DNA of 64,000 nt from Pontibacter cellulosilyticus (GCF_014306105.1 NZ_JACRVF010000004.1:242290-306289), one strand, 5' to 3'; positions 48,007 to 57,874 are shown, counted from the first letter of the stretch. Notes: generated by a model from the letters alone, not told the origin. A program made the numbers and translations.

Positions 48007-48249
48007 ATGAAGATACCTGCAATAAAAAAACTTGTTGAGAACTATAACTTAGAAGAATTAGGCGCTGCCGAAAATGCTCTGATGGAAGAACAGCCATTGG
48101 CTATTGAGGTAGAAGGAGATGACGAAGGAGAGCAGCTAACCCATGTATATGCTGCCATCTGGATCATCAGCCATATGAACGAGAACAACGTAGATTTTAA
48201 GACCGCGCTGCGCGAATACACAAAGAAAGTGCGCGTGTCTATCAACTAA
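48007..48249 (+). CDS. DUF6952-like small protein
   Basis: 80 residues, helical and acidic: MKIPAIKKLVENYNLEELGAAENALMEEQ with an acidic loop, then TALREYTKKVRVSIN. It matches my recollection of the DUF6952 family that follows thioredoxins in this phylum. Gap to the thioredoxin gene is 9 nt. Function unknown; it may assist the redox protein. Confidence 0.7.
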   Translation: MKIPAIKKLVENYNLEELGAAENALMEEQPLAIEVEGDDEGEQLTHVYAAIWIISHMNENNVDFKTALREYTKKVRVSIN

Positions 48250-48270
48250 TCATAATCCTGCTTTAATTAA

Positions 48271-48298
48271 AAAGGCCCGAATCACAGCTCGGGCCTTT
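48271..48298. terminator. Bidirectional terminator
   Basis: AAAGGCCCGA and TCGGGCCTTT with an 8-nt loop between the DUF6952-like stop (48249) and the TetR stop (48305). Confidence 0.85.
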
Positions 48299-48304
48299 TG
48301 GTTT

Positions 48305-48913
48305 TTATAGATTGGTTCGCGCAAAGAATTCTTCGGCTTGCTTGCCTCCAGCGTCGGTACAGATGCCGCGTACATAGTATAGGTAAATACTCCTGAATAC
48401 CTCTGCCAGATCATACTTGCCCGGAGGAAATACAGCCGGATTGATCATCATAAAGAACTGTTCAAGTATAATTTTGGTCACCAATTGTAGGTTTAGGTCT
48501 TTTCTAAAATAACCTTCTATGATTCCTTGGTTCAGGATGTCGGCATTAACTTCCTGGTTATTGTTGGTTACGTAGTTTATACTCACCTGCCATGCCTCCG
48601 GGTACTTCTGCAGATCAGCAATAAAAACAGGATTAATCTGCTTCATCTTCTGAATCCCATTCACTAGAAGCATCATGATTTGCTCTACCGGATTAGAGGC
48701 TTTTGCCAATAATTCCGATTGCTCGCGCTTTTGCTGCTCTACATCATATCTGATCACCTGCAGCACCATATTCTCTCTACTGGAAAACAGCTCATGGAAT
48801 GTAGTAGACCTGATATCCAATTTGCGAATAATGTCAGCCTCTGTGTTAGCTTCGATACCTTCTCTTTTAAAGATCTGAAGTATCTCATCCAAAATTGTTT
48901 CCAGGAACGTCAT
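48305..48913 (-). CDS. TetR/AcrR family regulator
   Basis: 202 residues. The N-terminal HTH (about 10-50: IIRKLDIRSTTFHELFSSRENM) is in the position and pattern of TetR-family proteins, followed by a mostly helical ligand-binding domain (about 55-200). Target and ligand unknown; its convergent neighbour is the DUF6952-like gene, and the carotenoid genes lie upstream on the same strand. Confidence 0.8.
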   Translation of the reverse strand: MTFLETILDEILQIFKREGIEANTEADIIRKLDIRSTTFHELFSSRENMVLQVIRYDVEQQKREQSELLAKASNPVEQIMMLLVNGIQKMKQINPVFIADLQKYPEAWQVSINYVTNNNQEVNADILNQGIIEGYFRKDLNLQLVTKIILEQFFMMINPAVFPPGKYDLAEVFRSIYLYYVRGICTDAGGKQAEEFFARTNL

Positions 48914-49019
48914 TTATAATGATATTAAAGCAACTTAAAAACATAAAGCAGCAATATGCTGCTGAGTGTATAGCTACGCAAGTTAGCTGTTTTGGTAACA
49001 GTAAACCAACTAGCTTTAC

Positions 49020-49703
49020 TTAAATGATGAATAGAAATAGCACTACGAAGAAGAGCAACTGCACCAGGTACACCATAGGAGCTAATCTGTTCTGCCTTTT
49101 AAAGTCAGATTTATGGAAGTATAGTTGCAGTACCAAAGCAATCATAAACCAGCCAACGTAATTAGTGAATGGCACAGTGTTTCCGCTCCAACTCCAAAAA
49201 TCATACTGCATCGCAACTGGCTCAATAAAGAAATCAAGCAACACCATTAAGCCTGCACCAAATATGGCTTTGGCAATCCAATGCCAGCCGGTATAGTTGC
49301 TGATGTGCCCTGTAGTATAAACCAGCATTAGCCAGTTAAGGCCTATTAGCACGGGCACCTCCCATACTTTTAGTCCAAGTGCCTCCCCGTAAGTATAATC
49401 CCCGAACAGCAGCCCCGTATGCACACCCACTACCTCCGAAAAAAAGCCAACAGCAAACACAAATATGGCAAAAAGTATAAAGTCTTTGTTCCAGCTTTTA
49501 TGAAAAGAGAACAGCAGCGCATTGGTTAGCAGCAGGTTCATGGGAGTAAGGTTTTGGAAATATTCCGGATCGCCGCTGAACAATAACCCCCATAAGCCAA
49601 CTGCATGAAAAATAACCAGCACAGCTATAGCCAAGGGCAAGCCATACTTTTTATACTTGCTCCTGCTGTGCGTTTGTGGCTGTGTCCCGATGGTTTTAAG
49701 CAT
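49020..49703 (-). CDS. cruF: CruF-type carotenoid 1,2-hydratase (DUF422)
   Basis: 227 residues, mostly transmembrane (about seven helices). The CruF/DUF422 pattern is visible in GDYTYGEALGLKVWEVPVLIGLNW and FGAGLMVLLDFFIEPVAMQ. CruF hydrates the psi end of lycopene-type carotenoids to give a 1-hydroxy group. Its ATG overlaps the desaturase gene by 8 bp, so the two are co-translated or coupled. Together they fit a flexixanthin-type pathway (inference). Confidence 0.82.
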   Translation of the reverse strand: MLKTIGTQPQTHSRSKYKKYGLPLAIAVLVIFHAVGLWGLLFSGDPEYFQNLTPMNLLLTNALLFSFHKSWNKDFILFAIFVFAVGFFSEVVGVHTGLLFGDYTYGEALGLKVWEVPVLIGLNWLMLVYTTGHISNYTGWHWIAKAIFGAGLMVLLDFFIEPVAMQYDFWSWSGNTVPFTNYVGWFMIALVLQLYFHKSDFKRQNRLAPMVYLVQLLFFVVLFLFII

Positions 49704-51189
49704 GGCTTGGAGTATTAATAACGTTAGGGGCAGGTGTTAACTCGCCTACTATTTTAGCAGATAACAAACACAAAGGTATACCGCCACCCGGATGCACACT
49801 GCCGCCGCAAAAGTATAACCCTTTTAGTTTACTGCTAAAATTAGGATGCCTCAAGAAAGCTGCTATTCTGTTATTGGAACTGCTGCCGTACAGTGCCCCG
49901 CCAAACGAAGAAGTTTTACTTTCGATAAGTAACGGATCCAGTACCTGCTCTTCTTCTATCAGTGGTTCTATACTTGTGCCCAGCATCTTGCTTAGCTTTT
50001 GTAGCACTGCTTGCCGTGTGGCCAGGGTTAACTGCTGCCAGTCCTGCCCCTGATTGTGCGGCACGTTCACCATCACAAACCAGTTCTCGCAGCCAGTTGG
50101 TGCTTCCTGCGGATCTGCTTTGGAGGTGATGTTGATGTAAACAGTTGGGTCTTGGCTTATACTTTTATATTTGAAGATGTGCTCAAATTCAGTTTTATAG
50201 TCCTGGCTAAAGAAGATGTTGTGCACGTGCAGCTCCGGAAAAGAACGCTTTATGCCCCAGTAAAAGATAAGTGCCGAACTGGAGCGTGGCTGCTGCAGTG
50301 TCTGCTCCGGCGCTTTCTGGTTAGGTAATAGCCTGCGGTAGGTTGGCACAATATCCATGTTGCTCACCACCACATCAGCTTTATACTTGCTTTGGCTAGT
50401 TTCTATGCCGGTTATACTTTTGCCTGAGGTTAAGATCTGCTTTACCGGCTCGTTATATCTGAACTCAACTCCTAACTCCTCTGCTAGTTTTACCAAACTG
50501 GCTGCAATGGCATAGATGCCCCCTTCCGGATAAAAAGCGCCAATGTTGTGCTCCAGGTGCGGGATAATATTAAGCGTGCCCGGCGCCTGGTAGGGATCAG
50601 AGCCATTGTAAGTAGCAAACCTATCCAGCAGTTGCACAAACCTGTGGTCAGAAAACTGCTTTGCATTCTCCTGGTGCATGGTAGTGGTCAGGCCAAGGTC
50701 GGAGAGGCAGCTTAACGCCTTTAGTACATCAGGGCTCAGGTAAGTGTCCAGCTTGTGCAGCGACTTGTGCAGGAATGTATCTGCCGTACCTTTATATAAT
50801 CTTGCACTTTTAGCCAAAGCTTCCAGCACCGCCTGCTCCGGCACTCCCAGTTGCTTACTAACCTCGGCTGCAAACTTACTTCCATCGGCGTAGGCTTTAA
50901 CATGGCTGCCATCGGGCCAGAAGTAGTGGGTAATAGGGTCGAGGCGGTTGTAAGTAAAGTAGTCGGAAGGGTTGCGGCCGGCCAGGGTAAACAGCTCATC
51001 CACGAGGTGCGGCATGGTAAATAATGACGGACCGGCATCGAATCTATACTTGCCCAGCCAGAACTCCTGCATTTTGCCGCCGAAGGTTTCGTTCGCCTCA
51101 AAAACAGTAACATCGTAGCCTTTAACAGCCAGGCGTATGCTCGCTGCTATGCCTCCAATGCCGGCTCCTATAATGGCTGCTTTCGTCAT
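49696..51189 (-). CDS. CrtI/CrtD-type carotenoid desaturase
   Basis: 497 residues. The N-terminal FAD-binding motif is AAIIGAGIGGIAASIRL, with FDAGPSLFTMPHLV downstream and the C-terminal family signature GGSVHPGGGIPLCLLSA. CrtI desaturates phytoene; CrtD is a related 3,4-desaturase that acts after CruF hydration. The tight link to cruF favours CrtD, but the sequence alone cannot decide. Upstream is an SRPBCC gene and no crtB is visible nearby. Confidence 0.88.
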   Translation of the reverse strand: MTKAAIIGAGIGGIAASIRLAVKGYDVTVFEANETFGGKMQEFWLGKYRFDAGPSLFTMPHLVDELFTLAGRNPSDYFTYNRLDPITHYFWPDGSHVKAYADGSKFAAEVSKQLGVPEQAVLEALAKSARLYKGTADTFLHKSLHKLDTYLSPDVLKALSCLSDLGLTTTMHQENAKQFSDHRFVQLLDRFATYNGSDPYQAPGTLNIIPHLEHNIGAFYPEGGIYAIAASLVKLAEELGVEFRYNEPVKQILTSGKSITGIETSQSKYKADVVVSNMDIVPTYRRLLPNQKAPEQTLQQPRSSSALIFYWGIKRSFPELHVHNIFFSQDYKTEFEHIFKYKSISQDPTVYINITSKADPQEAPTGCENWFVMVNVPHNQGQDWQQLTLATRQAVLQKLSKMLGTSIEPLIEEEQVLDPLLIESKTSSFGGALYGSSSNNRIAAFLRHPNFSSKLKGLYFCGGSVHPGGGIPLCLLSAKIVGELTPAPNVINTPSHA

Positions 51190-51255
51190 ACTTTACATTT
51201 ACGCAATTTATACTTTGTGCAGTAACTGTCGGAGTAGGGTAAAGGTTTTGATGAT

Positions 51256-51696
51256 TTATACTTTCCCGAACTCTCTCTGGTAAACCGGTTTCCGCATACC
51301 AAACTGCAGCCGCATCAGTGGGTACATCAGCAAGTCAAGTATGCCAGAGCCGGTGCTGTAGGTAATAATATCATGTATGATACTGCCGTTGCCGCTTTTG
51401 GTAACCAAATGCTTGTGGTGCCATTGCCGCAGGGGAGGGGGCAGTTCCTGGCCCTGGTCTATAAAGTATGCTTCGGTGGCTGTTACACTTCTATCTGTTA
51501 TCAGACTGGTCCACTGGAAATTCTTAAACCCTGTCTGCAGCTCCACTTCTACCACATCGCCGGGTTCGGAACCATCAAACCTGTTCAGCTTTAACTTAGG
51601 ATAGGGCGGCGATAGTTTACGGAAGAGCCTTTCATCAAATGCATTAAACACCTGAAGATAATCTTGTGCCACGGCTGTTTTTAGATGGAGCTGCAT
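51256..51696 (-). CDS. SRPBCC-family protein of the carotenoid cluster
   Basis: 146 residues. It has the helix-grip START/SRPBCC outline: an N-terminal strand, DERLFRKLSPPYPKLKLNRFDG, alternating strands (GDVVEVELQTGF, VTKSGNGSIIHDIITY), and a final amphipathic helix. Related proteins sit beside crt genes in Bacteroidota and may bind or carry a hydrophobic pigment; this role is inference. 66 bp upstream of the desaturase gene, same strand. Confidence 0.65.
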   Translation of the reverse strand: MQLHLKTAVAQDYLQVFNAFDERLFRKLSPPYPKLKLNRFDGSEPGDVVEVELQTGFKNFQWTSLITDRSVTATEAYFIDQGQELPPPLRQWHHKHLVTKSGNGSIIHDIITYSTGSGILDLLMYPLMRLQFGMRKPVYQREFGKV

Positions 51697-51893
51697 AGTA
51701 TATGTTTAGCTTTTTAACCTCCTCCTGTGAAAAAAGTTATACACATTTATTATATGTTACTTATAATACGCTGCACCTGTCTAATATTTTAACAATTTTT
51801 TTAAGCTATATATGAAACTGGAATATTATTTGTTTTGCTGCTCATGCTGATGAACACCAGCTATAAAACTTACACTACCAAATTTATAAAACT

Positions 51894-52544
51894 ATGAAAA
51901 AGATTTTTTACCTGATCCTGTTTATGTCACCTCTGTTCCTGGGAAGCTGTATGAACAGAGCCATTTACACAAGCCCTGATTTCCCTGTAAAGGCACAGCA
52001 GCACCAAACAATCGCGATCCTGCCTTTCGAGACGATTATCAACCTTCGCCCTAACCAAATGAGAAAACTAGGCCCGGAAGGGCAAAGAGAATTGGAGCAG
52101 AAGGAGTCTTACGCGGTGCAGGGTGCTTTGTACTCTTACTTCCTGAAAGAGAAAGGCAAAGAAGACTTTAGTGTAGACTTCCAGGATGTACACAAAACCA
52201 ATGCATTGCTATTCAGGAACAACATTACCCGCGAGAACATCCGCGACTACACGCACGAGGAGCTTGCCGATTTACTGGGTGTAGACGCCATAGTAAGTGG
52301 CTCGCTACAAACAGATAAGCCGTTATCTGATGGAGCTGCCATTGCACTAAGCCTGCTGTTTGAGCCCTACTCTGTGACTACAAACACCGGAACCGCAAGC
52401 ATTGCCATCAACGACGGGCAAACAGGCGAACTGCTGTGGCGCTACCACAAGTCCTTGGACGGTGGCCTCGGCAGCGACACTTACTCTGTTATCAATGCCA
52501 TTATGCGCAAAGCGTCCAGAAAACTGCCATACGGCAAAGGGTGA
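51894..52544 (+). CDS. Outer-membrane-type lipoprotein, CsgG/GNA1162-like outline
   Basis: 216 residues. Lipobox FLGSC makes Cys19 the lipidated residue. The sequence HQTIAILPFETI followed by a helix and ADLLGVDAIVSGSL, then a beta region (ATASIAINDGQTGELLWRY-like), resembles CsgG-type and GNA1162-like fold proteins. Function unknown. Convergent with the SNF2 gene; they share a terminator. Confidence 0.6.
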   Translation: MKKIFYLILFMSPLFLGSCMNRAIYTSPDFPVKAQQHQTIAILPFETIINLRPNQMRKLGPEGQRELEQKESYAVQGALYSYFLKEKGKEDFSVDFQDVHKTNALLFRNNITRENIRDYTHEELADLLGVDAIVSGSLQTDKPLSDGAAIALSLLFEPYSVTTNTGTASIAINDGQTGELLWRYHKSLDGGLGSDTYSVINAIMRKASRKLPYGKG

Positions 52545-52559
52545 TCAACAGCTACAAAC

Positions 52560-52590
52560 AAAAAAGGCCTGTACAGTACAGGCCTTTTTT
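52560..52590. terminator. Bidirectional terminator
   Basis: AAAAAAGGCCTGTAC and GTACAGGCCTTTTTT, perfect 15-base arms around one A, with A/T-tracts on both sides between convergent genes. Confidence 0.88.
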
Positions 52591-52605
52591 GTTTCTCTGC
52601 GCTTA

Positions 52606-55527
52606 TTAGCTAAGCAGGTTATCGATGTCTTCTTTTGTAAGGCTTTTGATGATGGTCTCATCAGTGCTGATCAGGTCTGTCACCAGCTGTATCTTCCTGT
52701 TCTGCAGCGCCAGAATCTTTTCCTCTACTGTGTCTTTTGTAATGAATTTGTAAGTGAACACCGTATTCTGCTGCCCGATGCGATGTGCTCTGTCTACGGC
52801 CTGTGCCTCTACAGCTGGGTTCCACCACGGGTCAAGTATAAACACATAGTCTGCGGCTGTTAAGTTAAGACCCACACCTCCTGCTTTCAGCGAGATCAGG
52901 AATACCTGTATACTTTGGTCGCTCTGGAAACGCTCTACCTGCTCATGGCGGTTTTTTGTGTTCCCATCTAGGTAAGTATACGATATCTCTTTCTCATCTA
53001 AAGACTTCCGGATGATATCGAGGTGCTTTACAAACTGGCTAAAGATGAGAACTTTATGGCCTTTGGCTACGATGTTCTTCGTCATCCGGAGCACCTCTTT
53101 CAGCTTACCCGACTCACCTTCGTAACCAGGGTCTGTCATGAGCGGGTGGTTGGCGATCTGACGCAGCTTTGTAAGGCCCTGCAAAAGCATAAACTGTGTA
53201 TTGCCTGGCCCGTGCTCCTCCAGGTTCTTCAGTATCTTGTTGCGGTAGTATGACTTTGTCTCTTCGTAAGCGTGCTCCTGCTCCTCCGTCATTTTGCAGA
53301 ACGTGGTTTGCTCGATCTTCTCCGGCAGCTCCTTTGCAACCTGTGATTTGTGCCTGCGAAGTATAAACGGCTTAATAAGCGAATGCAGCTTGCGTGTTTT
53401 CTGCTCGTCCTTGTCCTTCTCAATCGGTTTCAGGAACTCGTTGCGGAAGAAGTGCTGGTTGCCCAACAAACCTGGGTTTATGAACGACATCTGCGACCAC
53501 AGGTCCATGGTGCTGTTCTCTACTGGCGTGCCGGTAAGTATAAGCCTGTGCCGCGACTTAAGCTCCCGCACCGAACGCGAAGTATTCGAGTCCGGATTTT
53601 TGATAGCCTGTGACTCGTCCAGAATAATGTAATCGAAATAGTATGACTTAAGCAGCTCCGCATCCAGGCGCACAATGCCATAGGAGGTAAGTATAACATC
53701 ATACTCCTGGAACAGCTCCACGTTTTTATCGCGGTAGGTGCCGGTGTAGTTAAGTATGCGCAGGTTTGGTGTAAACTTATGGGCCTCATTCATCCAGTTA
53801 TAAACCAGTGATGTGGGCATAACCAGCAGCGAGGCCGTTTCAGCTCCGTTTTCTTTGCGATGCTGCAGCATAGCCAGCGTCTGTACTGTTTTACCCAGAC
53901 CCATGTCATCGGCAAGGCAGCCCCCGAACTTGTAGTTCTGCACAAAGTGCAGCCAGTTGTAGCCAGCTTTTTGGTATGGGCGTAACTCTCCCTTAAAACC
54001 GGCCGGCAGCGGCTGATCTTCTATAGTTTCGAACTCACGCAGCTTCTCTAGTTTGCGGCTCATAGTTACCGTAGCCAGGTTTCCGTTCTGCAGATCGTTT
54101 ACCAAGGCCATGTGGTGCTTCTTCAGCGTAAGTTGATCTTCGCCTTCAGCAAAGGCAAAAAGCTCAATGTATTGCGTAAACCACTCTTCCGGTATAATAG
54201 CTACCTGCCCATTTGGAAGTATGAACTCGTTGTTTTTAGTAAGAATATGGTTCTTCAGTTTGATGAATGGGATCTCAAACTCTCCGAATCGAACAGTGCC
54301 GTAAATATCAAACCAGTCGTTCTTCTCTGTAATGCCTACGTCCAGTGTAATCTCCCCAATAAAGTAGTTTTTGCCACTCTGTGCCGATTGCTGCACGGTA
54401 AAGCCCAACTGCTCCAAATCCTGAAGATTGTTGTTCAGCCAAGAGAAGGCTTCGCTCTTATCCAGTACTGCCTGTCCGTTCTTTATCTCCAGTGTTCGTT
54501 TATTCAGCTCTTTTGCAAATTCTTTTTCACGGCTCAGGTCGCGAACCAGCTTATGGAAGATGTAAGACTCCGTTGTCTTCTCCATACTTACGCTGATGCG
54601 CTTAGGCTCCTGCGTATTCAAGAGATGATCTCCGTATTTAAAGGCCAGATTAAACAGGATCTTCCCTGCTGCACGGTCTGTTTTTGACTCTCCGTTTACT
54701 TTGGTGGCAGGCACATCAGCGGCCGAAATCTCAGAGAAGGTAAGAAAAGGACTTGGCTCATACTTCTCGTCCTGTATGTTAAATCCTTTTGCAAACACAT
54801 CAAATGACTCGAGTAAAGGCGCTACAAACTTGCGGTAGTAATTCTCCTCCAGCGATCGTGGTATGGCAATAAACTTCTTATTCAGGAATGGCTGTAGCTT
54901 TTTACCGTCTATAGGTTTGTCAAAACTATATACTACACCGTTAAGCAGCAACCAAGCTGGCTCGTAGCATATCAGCGCCGCGTTTTTATACTGGAACTCA
55001 AGCTTTTCACCCTTGTACCGGATCCTAGGGAAATAATGCGTATTATCTTCGTTGCGCATGAAATGGAACAGCACCGACGCCTTTTCAGGAGCCAAATATA
55101 TCTGTTTCCAAGTTGGCTCACCGTCTTTGCCCATGATAAAGGTTTGTTTATCGTGGCGCAGCAATTCCAATATCTTGCCCATACGGCCCTGAATGTAATG
55201 GCTGATATTCTCCTGTAAAGCTTTATCACCTTTCTCAGGATCATATACTTTTAGGAAGAAATCGGCGGCCGACATTTTTTTTGAAGCAAACCGCTTTAGC
55301 ACCGCATCCTGCTGTATCTGGTCAATCAGCTGTATCAACTTAAAGTCATCAGCATCCAAGCGGGCTGCAAACTCATCGGCATTTTTTGCGGAAATGTTCT
55401 GGTGCTGTAAGGTAAGCTGGCCTTTGGTATTTATCTGCACCACAAAAGACTCAAACAGGTACCCCAGATACTCATGCTCGAATAAAGAATAAATTACCTG
55501 AAAAGGCTGAGTGGTATAAACTTTCAT
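52606..55527 (-). CDS. SNF2-family DEAD/DEAH-like ATPase
   Basis: 973 residues. The SNF2 helicase core is in the C-terminal half: Walker A LADDMGLGKTVQ, motif Ia/II with DESQAIKN (DESQ variant of DEAH), LTGTPVENS, and the second lobe with FSQFVKHLDII and motif VI DRAHRIGQ. These proteins translocate on double-stranded DNA and remodel protein-DNA complexes, in bacteria often RNA polymerase (RapA-like). The N-terminal ~480 residues are beta-rich and of unknown function, longer than RapA's. Single gene. Confidence 0.93.
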   Translation of the reverse strand: MKVYTTQPFQVIYSLFEHEYLGYLFESFVVQINTKGQLTLQHQNISAKNADEFAARLDADDFKLIQLIDQIQQDAVLKRFASKKMSAADFFLKVYDPEKGDKALQENISHYIQGRMGKILELLRHDKQTFIMGKDGEPTWKQIYLAPEKASVLFHFMRNEDNTHYFPRIRYKGEKLEFQYKNAALICYEPAWLLLNGVVYSFDKPIDGKKLQPFLNKKFIAIPRSLEENYYRKFVAPLLESFDVFAKGFNIQDEKYEPSPFLTFSEISAADVPATKVNGESKTDRAAGKILFNLAFKYGDHLLNTQEPKRISVSMEKTTESYIFHKLVRDLSREKEFAKELNKRTLEIKNGQAVLDKSEAFSWLNNNLQDLEQLGFTVQQSAQSGKNYFIGEITLDVGITEKNDWFDIYGTVRFGEFEIPFIKLKNHILTKNNEFILPNGQVAIIPEEWFTQYIELFAFAEGEDQLTLKKHHMALVNDLQNGNLATVTMSRKLEKLREFETIEDQPLPAGFKGELRPYQKAGYNWLHFVQNYKFGGCLADDMGLGKTVQTLAMLQHRKENGAETASLLVMPTSLVYNWMNEAHKFTPNLRILNYTGTYRDKNVELFQEYDVILTSYGIVRLDAELLKSYYFDYIILDESQAIKNPDSNTSRSVRELKSRHRLILTGTPVENSTMDLWSQMSFINPGLLGNQHFFRNEFLKPIEKDKDEQKTRKLHSLIKPFILRRHKSQVAKELPEKIEQTTFCKMTEEQEHAYEETKSYYRNKILKNLEEHGPGNTQFMLLQGLTKLRQIANHPLMTDPGYEGESGKLKEVLRMTKNIVAKGHKVLIFSQFVKHLDIIRKSLDEKEISYTYLDGNTKNRHEQVERFQSDQSIQVFLISLKAGGVGLNLTAADYVFILDPWWNPAVEAQAVDRAHRIGQQNTVFTYKFITKDTVEEKILALQNRKIQLVTDLISTDETIIKSLTKEDIDNLLS

Positions 55528-55745
55528 GCCAAAGAAAATTTGCGGACTTCAAATTTAGTCTTTAAAAGGCTCAATTCCTACCAAAAAAACTGGTCTTGGC
55601 TTACCAGAAATACCTTTTAACTAAATTCTGCTTTTAACAACCACGCACATCAAAAGTTTAAGTAAATAGGGAAGTTTAGTACTAGGAAAGAAAAACAGAT
55701 AGAAGCAATTTGCTCTACTTACTGGGGAGAGCAGCTATATTATAG

Positions 55746-56969
55746 CTATAGGTTTTCGGTTACAGACATTGCCGCTGCTCTGCGTGCCGGCCTGATGGAG
55801 ACCAGCAGCGTGATAATGACAATAGCCAAGCCGGTAAAGATAAAATCTTCTATCTCCATTTTTACAGGATATGCCTCTACCACTGAGGTGGCCATCCCCA
55901 TACTTACCAAGCCAAACGACTGCTGCAGGTTACAAATAAGCATACCTAGTGTAAGTCCATAGGCTGCACCGATGAAGGCCACTAATGCTCCTTCCATCAA
56001 AAATATGTTGCGAATAGTGTTGGCTGTGGCACCCATAGAGGCAAGTATGGCAATATCCTTTTTCTTATCTATCACCAGCATAGACAATGAGAAGAAGATA
56101 TTGAGCGAAGCAATGAAAAGTATAAAGGCAAACGTAATGAACACAAAGAGCTTCTCTACCTTTACGGCCCGCAACAGACTAGTATGCTGTTCATCACTGT
56201 TTTGAATTTTGAAATCTGCACCTAGGAGATCCTGCAGCGAGCGCTTTACCTGATCAACCCGAAAGCCTTGCTCCACTTTTATCTCCAGTGCTGTTCTCCT
56301 GCGGCCGTACTCCAGCAGCTCTTCGGCAAAGTTCAGAGGCACAAACACATAAGCATCATCGTATTGCCGCTCAATAGCAAATACGCCTCCAGGCGTTATG
56401 TTCAGGCTGTTGAAAGCCCCTTCTGGATTGAGTGGATTGAACTTTGTGTTCCGGGGGTACAGGAACTGCAGCGGCACAAACTGGTTATTCGGCCTGATGG
56501 AGAGTTGGTACTGCACACCGCGCCCGATCAGGGCATGGTACGTATCGTCATAAATCAACTCACTGCTGCCTTCTACCACCGATTCCGGTATCTCGTTTTG
56601 CTGGAAAAAGTTCTCGCTTACGCCTTTTACCTTCACCACCATCTGCCTTTCGTTGTAGCGCAGCAGGGCATTATCTTCTATTACTTCCGATACCACAGCT
56701 ACACCGGGTGTTCTGCGTATGCGGTTCATGAACTCGGTATCTGTCTCAAACGACTTGCCTTCGGCGGCTGTAACTTTCAAGTCCGGATCAAAGCTGGAGT
56801 AGATTTCCCGGATTAGGTCTTCCAGGCCGTTAAAAACCGAGAGTACTATAATAAGAGCAGCAGACCCAACAGCCACGCCTATCATGGCAATATTGGATAT
56901 AATGCTGATGATGTTCCTCTTCTTTCTAGAGAAAAAGTATCGCTTCGCTATCAGAAAAGGGACGTTCAA
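55746..56969 (-). CDS. ABC transporter permease, LolC/E (FtsX-like) type
   Basis: 407 residues from a TTG start. One transmembrane helix near the N-terminus (about 25-45), a large periplasmic domain (about 48-270), and three helices in the C-terminal part (about 275-395: FVFITFAFILFIASLNIF, GALVAFIGAAYGLTL, FIFTGLAIVIITLLV). This is the MacB/LolC/FtsX topology. LolC/E-type proteins extract lipoproteins with the LolD ATPase; no ATPase gene is adjacent here. The exact function is therefore open. Confidence 0.85.
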   Translation of the reverse strand: MNVPFLIAKRYFFSRKKRNIISIISNIAMIGVAVGSAALIIVLSVFNGLEDLIREIYSSFDPDLKVTAAEGKSFETDTEFMNRIRRTPGVAVVSEVIEDNALLRYNERQMVVKVKGVSENFFQQNEIPESVVEGSSELIYDDTYHALIGRGVQYQLSIRPNNQFVPLQFLYPRNTKFNPLNPEGAFNSLNITPGGVFAIERQYDDAYVFVPLNFAEELLEYGRRRTALEIKVEQGFRVDQVKRSLQDLLGADFKIQNSDEQHTSLLRAVKVEKLFVFITFAFILFIASLNIFFSLSMLVIDKKKDIAILASMGATANTIRNIFLMEGALVAFIGAAYGLTLGMLICNLQQSFGLVSMGMATSVVEAYPVKMEIEDFIFTGLAIVIITLLVSIRPARRAAAMSVTENL

Positions 56970-57038
56970 GTTTCTTTATTCGTTTTGGTTATTCGTTATT
57001 AGTATTAACTCGGAACTAGTGACTCAGAACTCTTAGAG

Positions 57039-57848
57039 TTATTTCCACGCTTTTACAATTAGGCCCGTGCCTGAGGCATGTTTTCCGTTTACATCCATCC
57101 AGTTAAGCAGCATACTTACCGGGAAGGTAACCAGGTAGTAGAACGGCAGCACCAGGAAAAATATTTTTGAAGCATTCAGCATCAGCAACGGGTACTTCAT
57201 AGATAAACGCCAGGAGATCTGTCCCGGCTTGCCATAAGAGTAACGCGCCTCTACTCTCCTAAAACCTGCCTGCTTCAGCTTGTCTTGGATTTCCTGTATA
57301 TTGTAACCGTCGCGTACGTGCTCTTCTATAAAAGATGTTTCGTTGTCACCGTGTACATCCGAGCCACCTTGGTCCGAAGGGGTTGAGATAACCAGCATAC
57401 CACCTGAGCGCAACGAAGCCTGAAAGTTCTTGAAAACCTCCACATCTTCTAGGATATGCTCCATCACGTCCACTGAAAGTATCAGGTCGTAGCTATTAGG
57501 CTCTCTATACTTTACCAGGTCTCCAATCTTAAATAATACATTGTGGCGACCAATTGCCCTGATAAAGCAGTTGCTGTCTGATATCTGCTCTTCCTTTACG
57601 TCTACAGCCAGCACACTCCACTTGCTGCTCATGCCGGAGAGATAGTACGTATACTGCCCAAAGCCTGAACCTGCATCCAGAATATGTTGCTCTTTGTTTT
57701 TGCGGTTGGTGGCCCACTCGCGCAGTTCTTTGTGCACATGCCATGTTCGCAGCAACAGCAGGTCTAGCAGGTTGTAAAATACGCGGCGAAGAAAAGGTGT
57801 TTTGTTAAAGGCATCGCCAAGCACGCGCTTTATAGGGTCGTACTGCAT
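57039..57848 (-). CDS. Class I SAM-dependent methyltransferase
   Basis: 269 residues. Motif I is LDAGSGFGQYTYYL, motif II ends in the acidic VDVKEE, and SYDLILSVDVMEHI is the motif IV region. After about residue 215 the sequence is hydrophobic (KIFFLVLPFYYLVTFPVSMLL), so the C-terminus may dip into the membrane, as in methyltransferases acting on lipid substrates. RbfA gene is upstream on the same strand, 26 bp away. Confidence 0.85.
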   Translation of the reverse strand: MQYDPIKRVLGDAFNKTPFLRRVFYNLLDLLLLRTWHVHKELREWATNRKNKEQHILDAGSGFGQYTYYLSGMSSKWSVLAVDVKEEQISDSNCFIRAIGRHNVLFKIGDLVKYREPNSYDLILSVDVMEHILEDVEVFKNFQASLRSGGMLVISTPSDQGGSDVHGDNETSFIEEHVRDGYNIQEIQDKLKQAGFRRVEARYSYGKPGQISWRLSMKYPLLMLNASKIFFLVLPFYYLVTFPVSMLLNWMDVNGKHASGTGLIVKAWK

Positions 57849-57874
57849 AGGGTGAAATAAAGCTTATGCTTCTG

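Noticed and set aside
49696..51189. Calling the desaturase CrtI outright
   Set aside because: The link to cruF makes CrtD equally or more likely; sequence alone does not decide.
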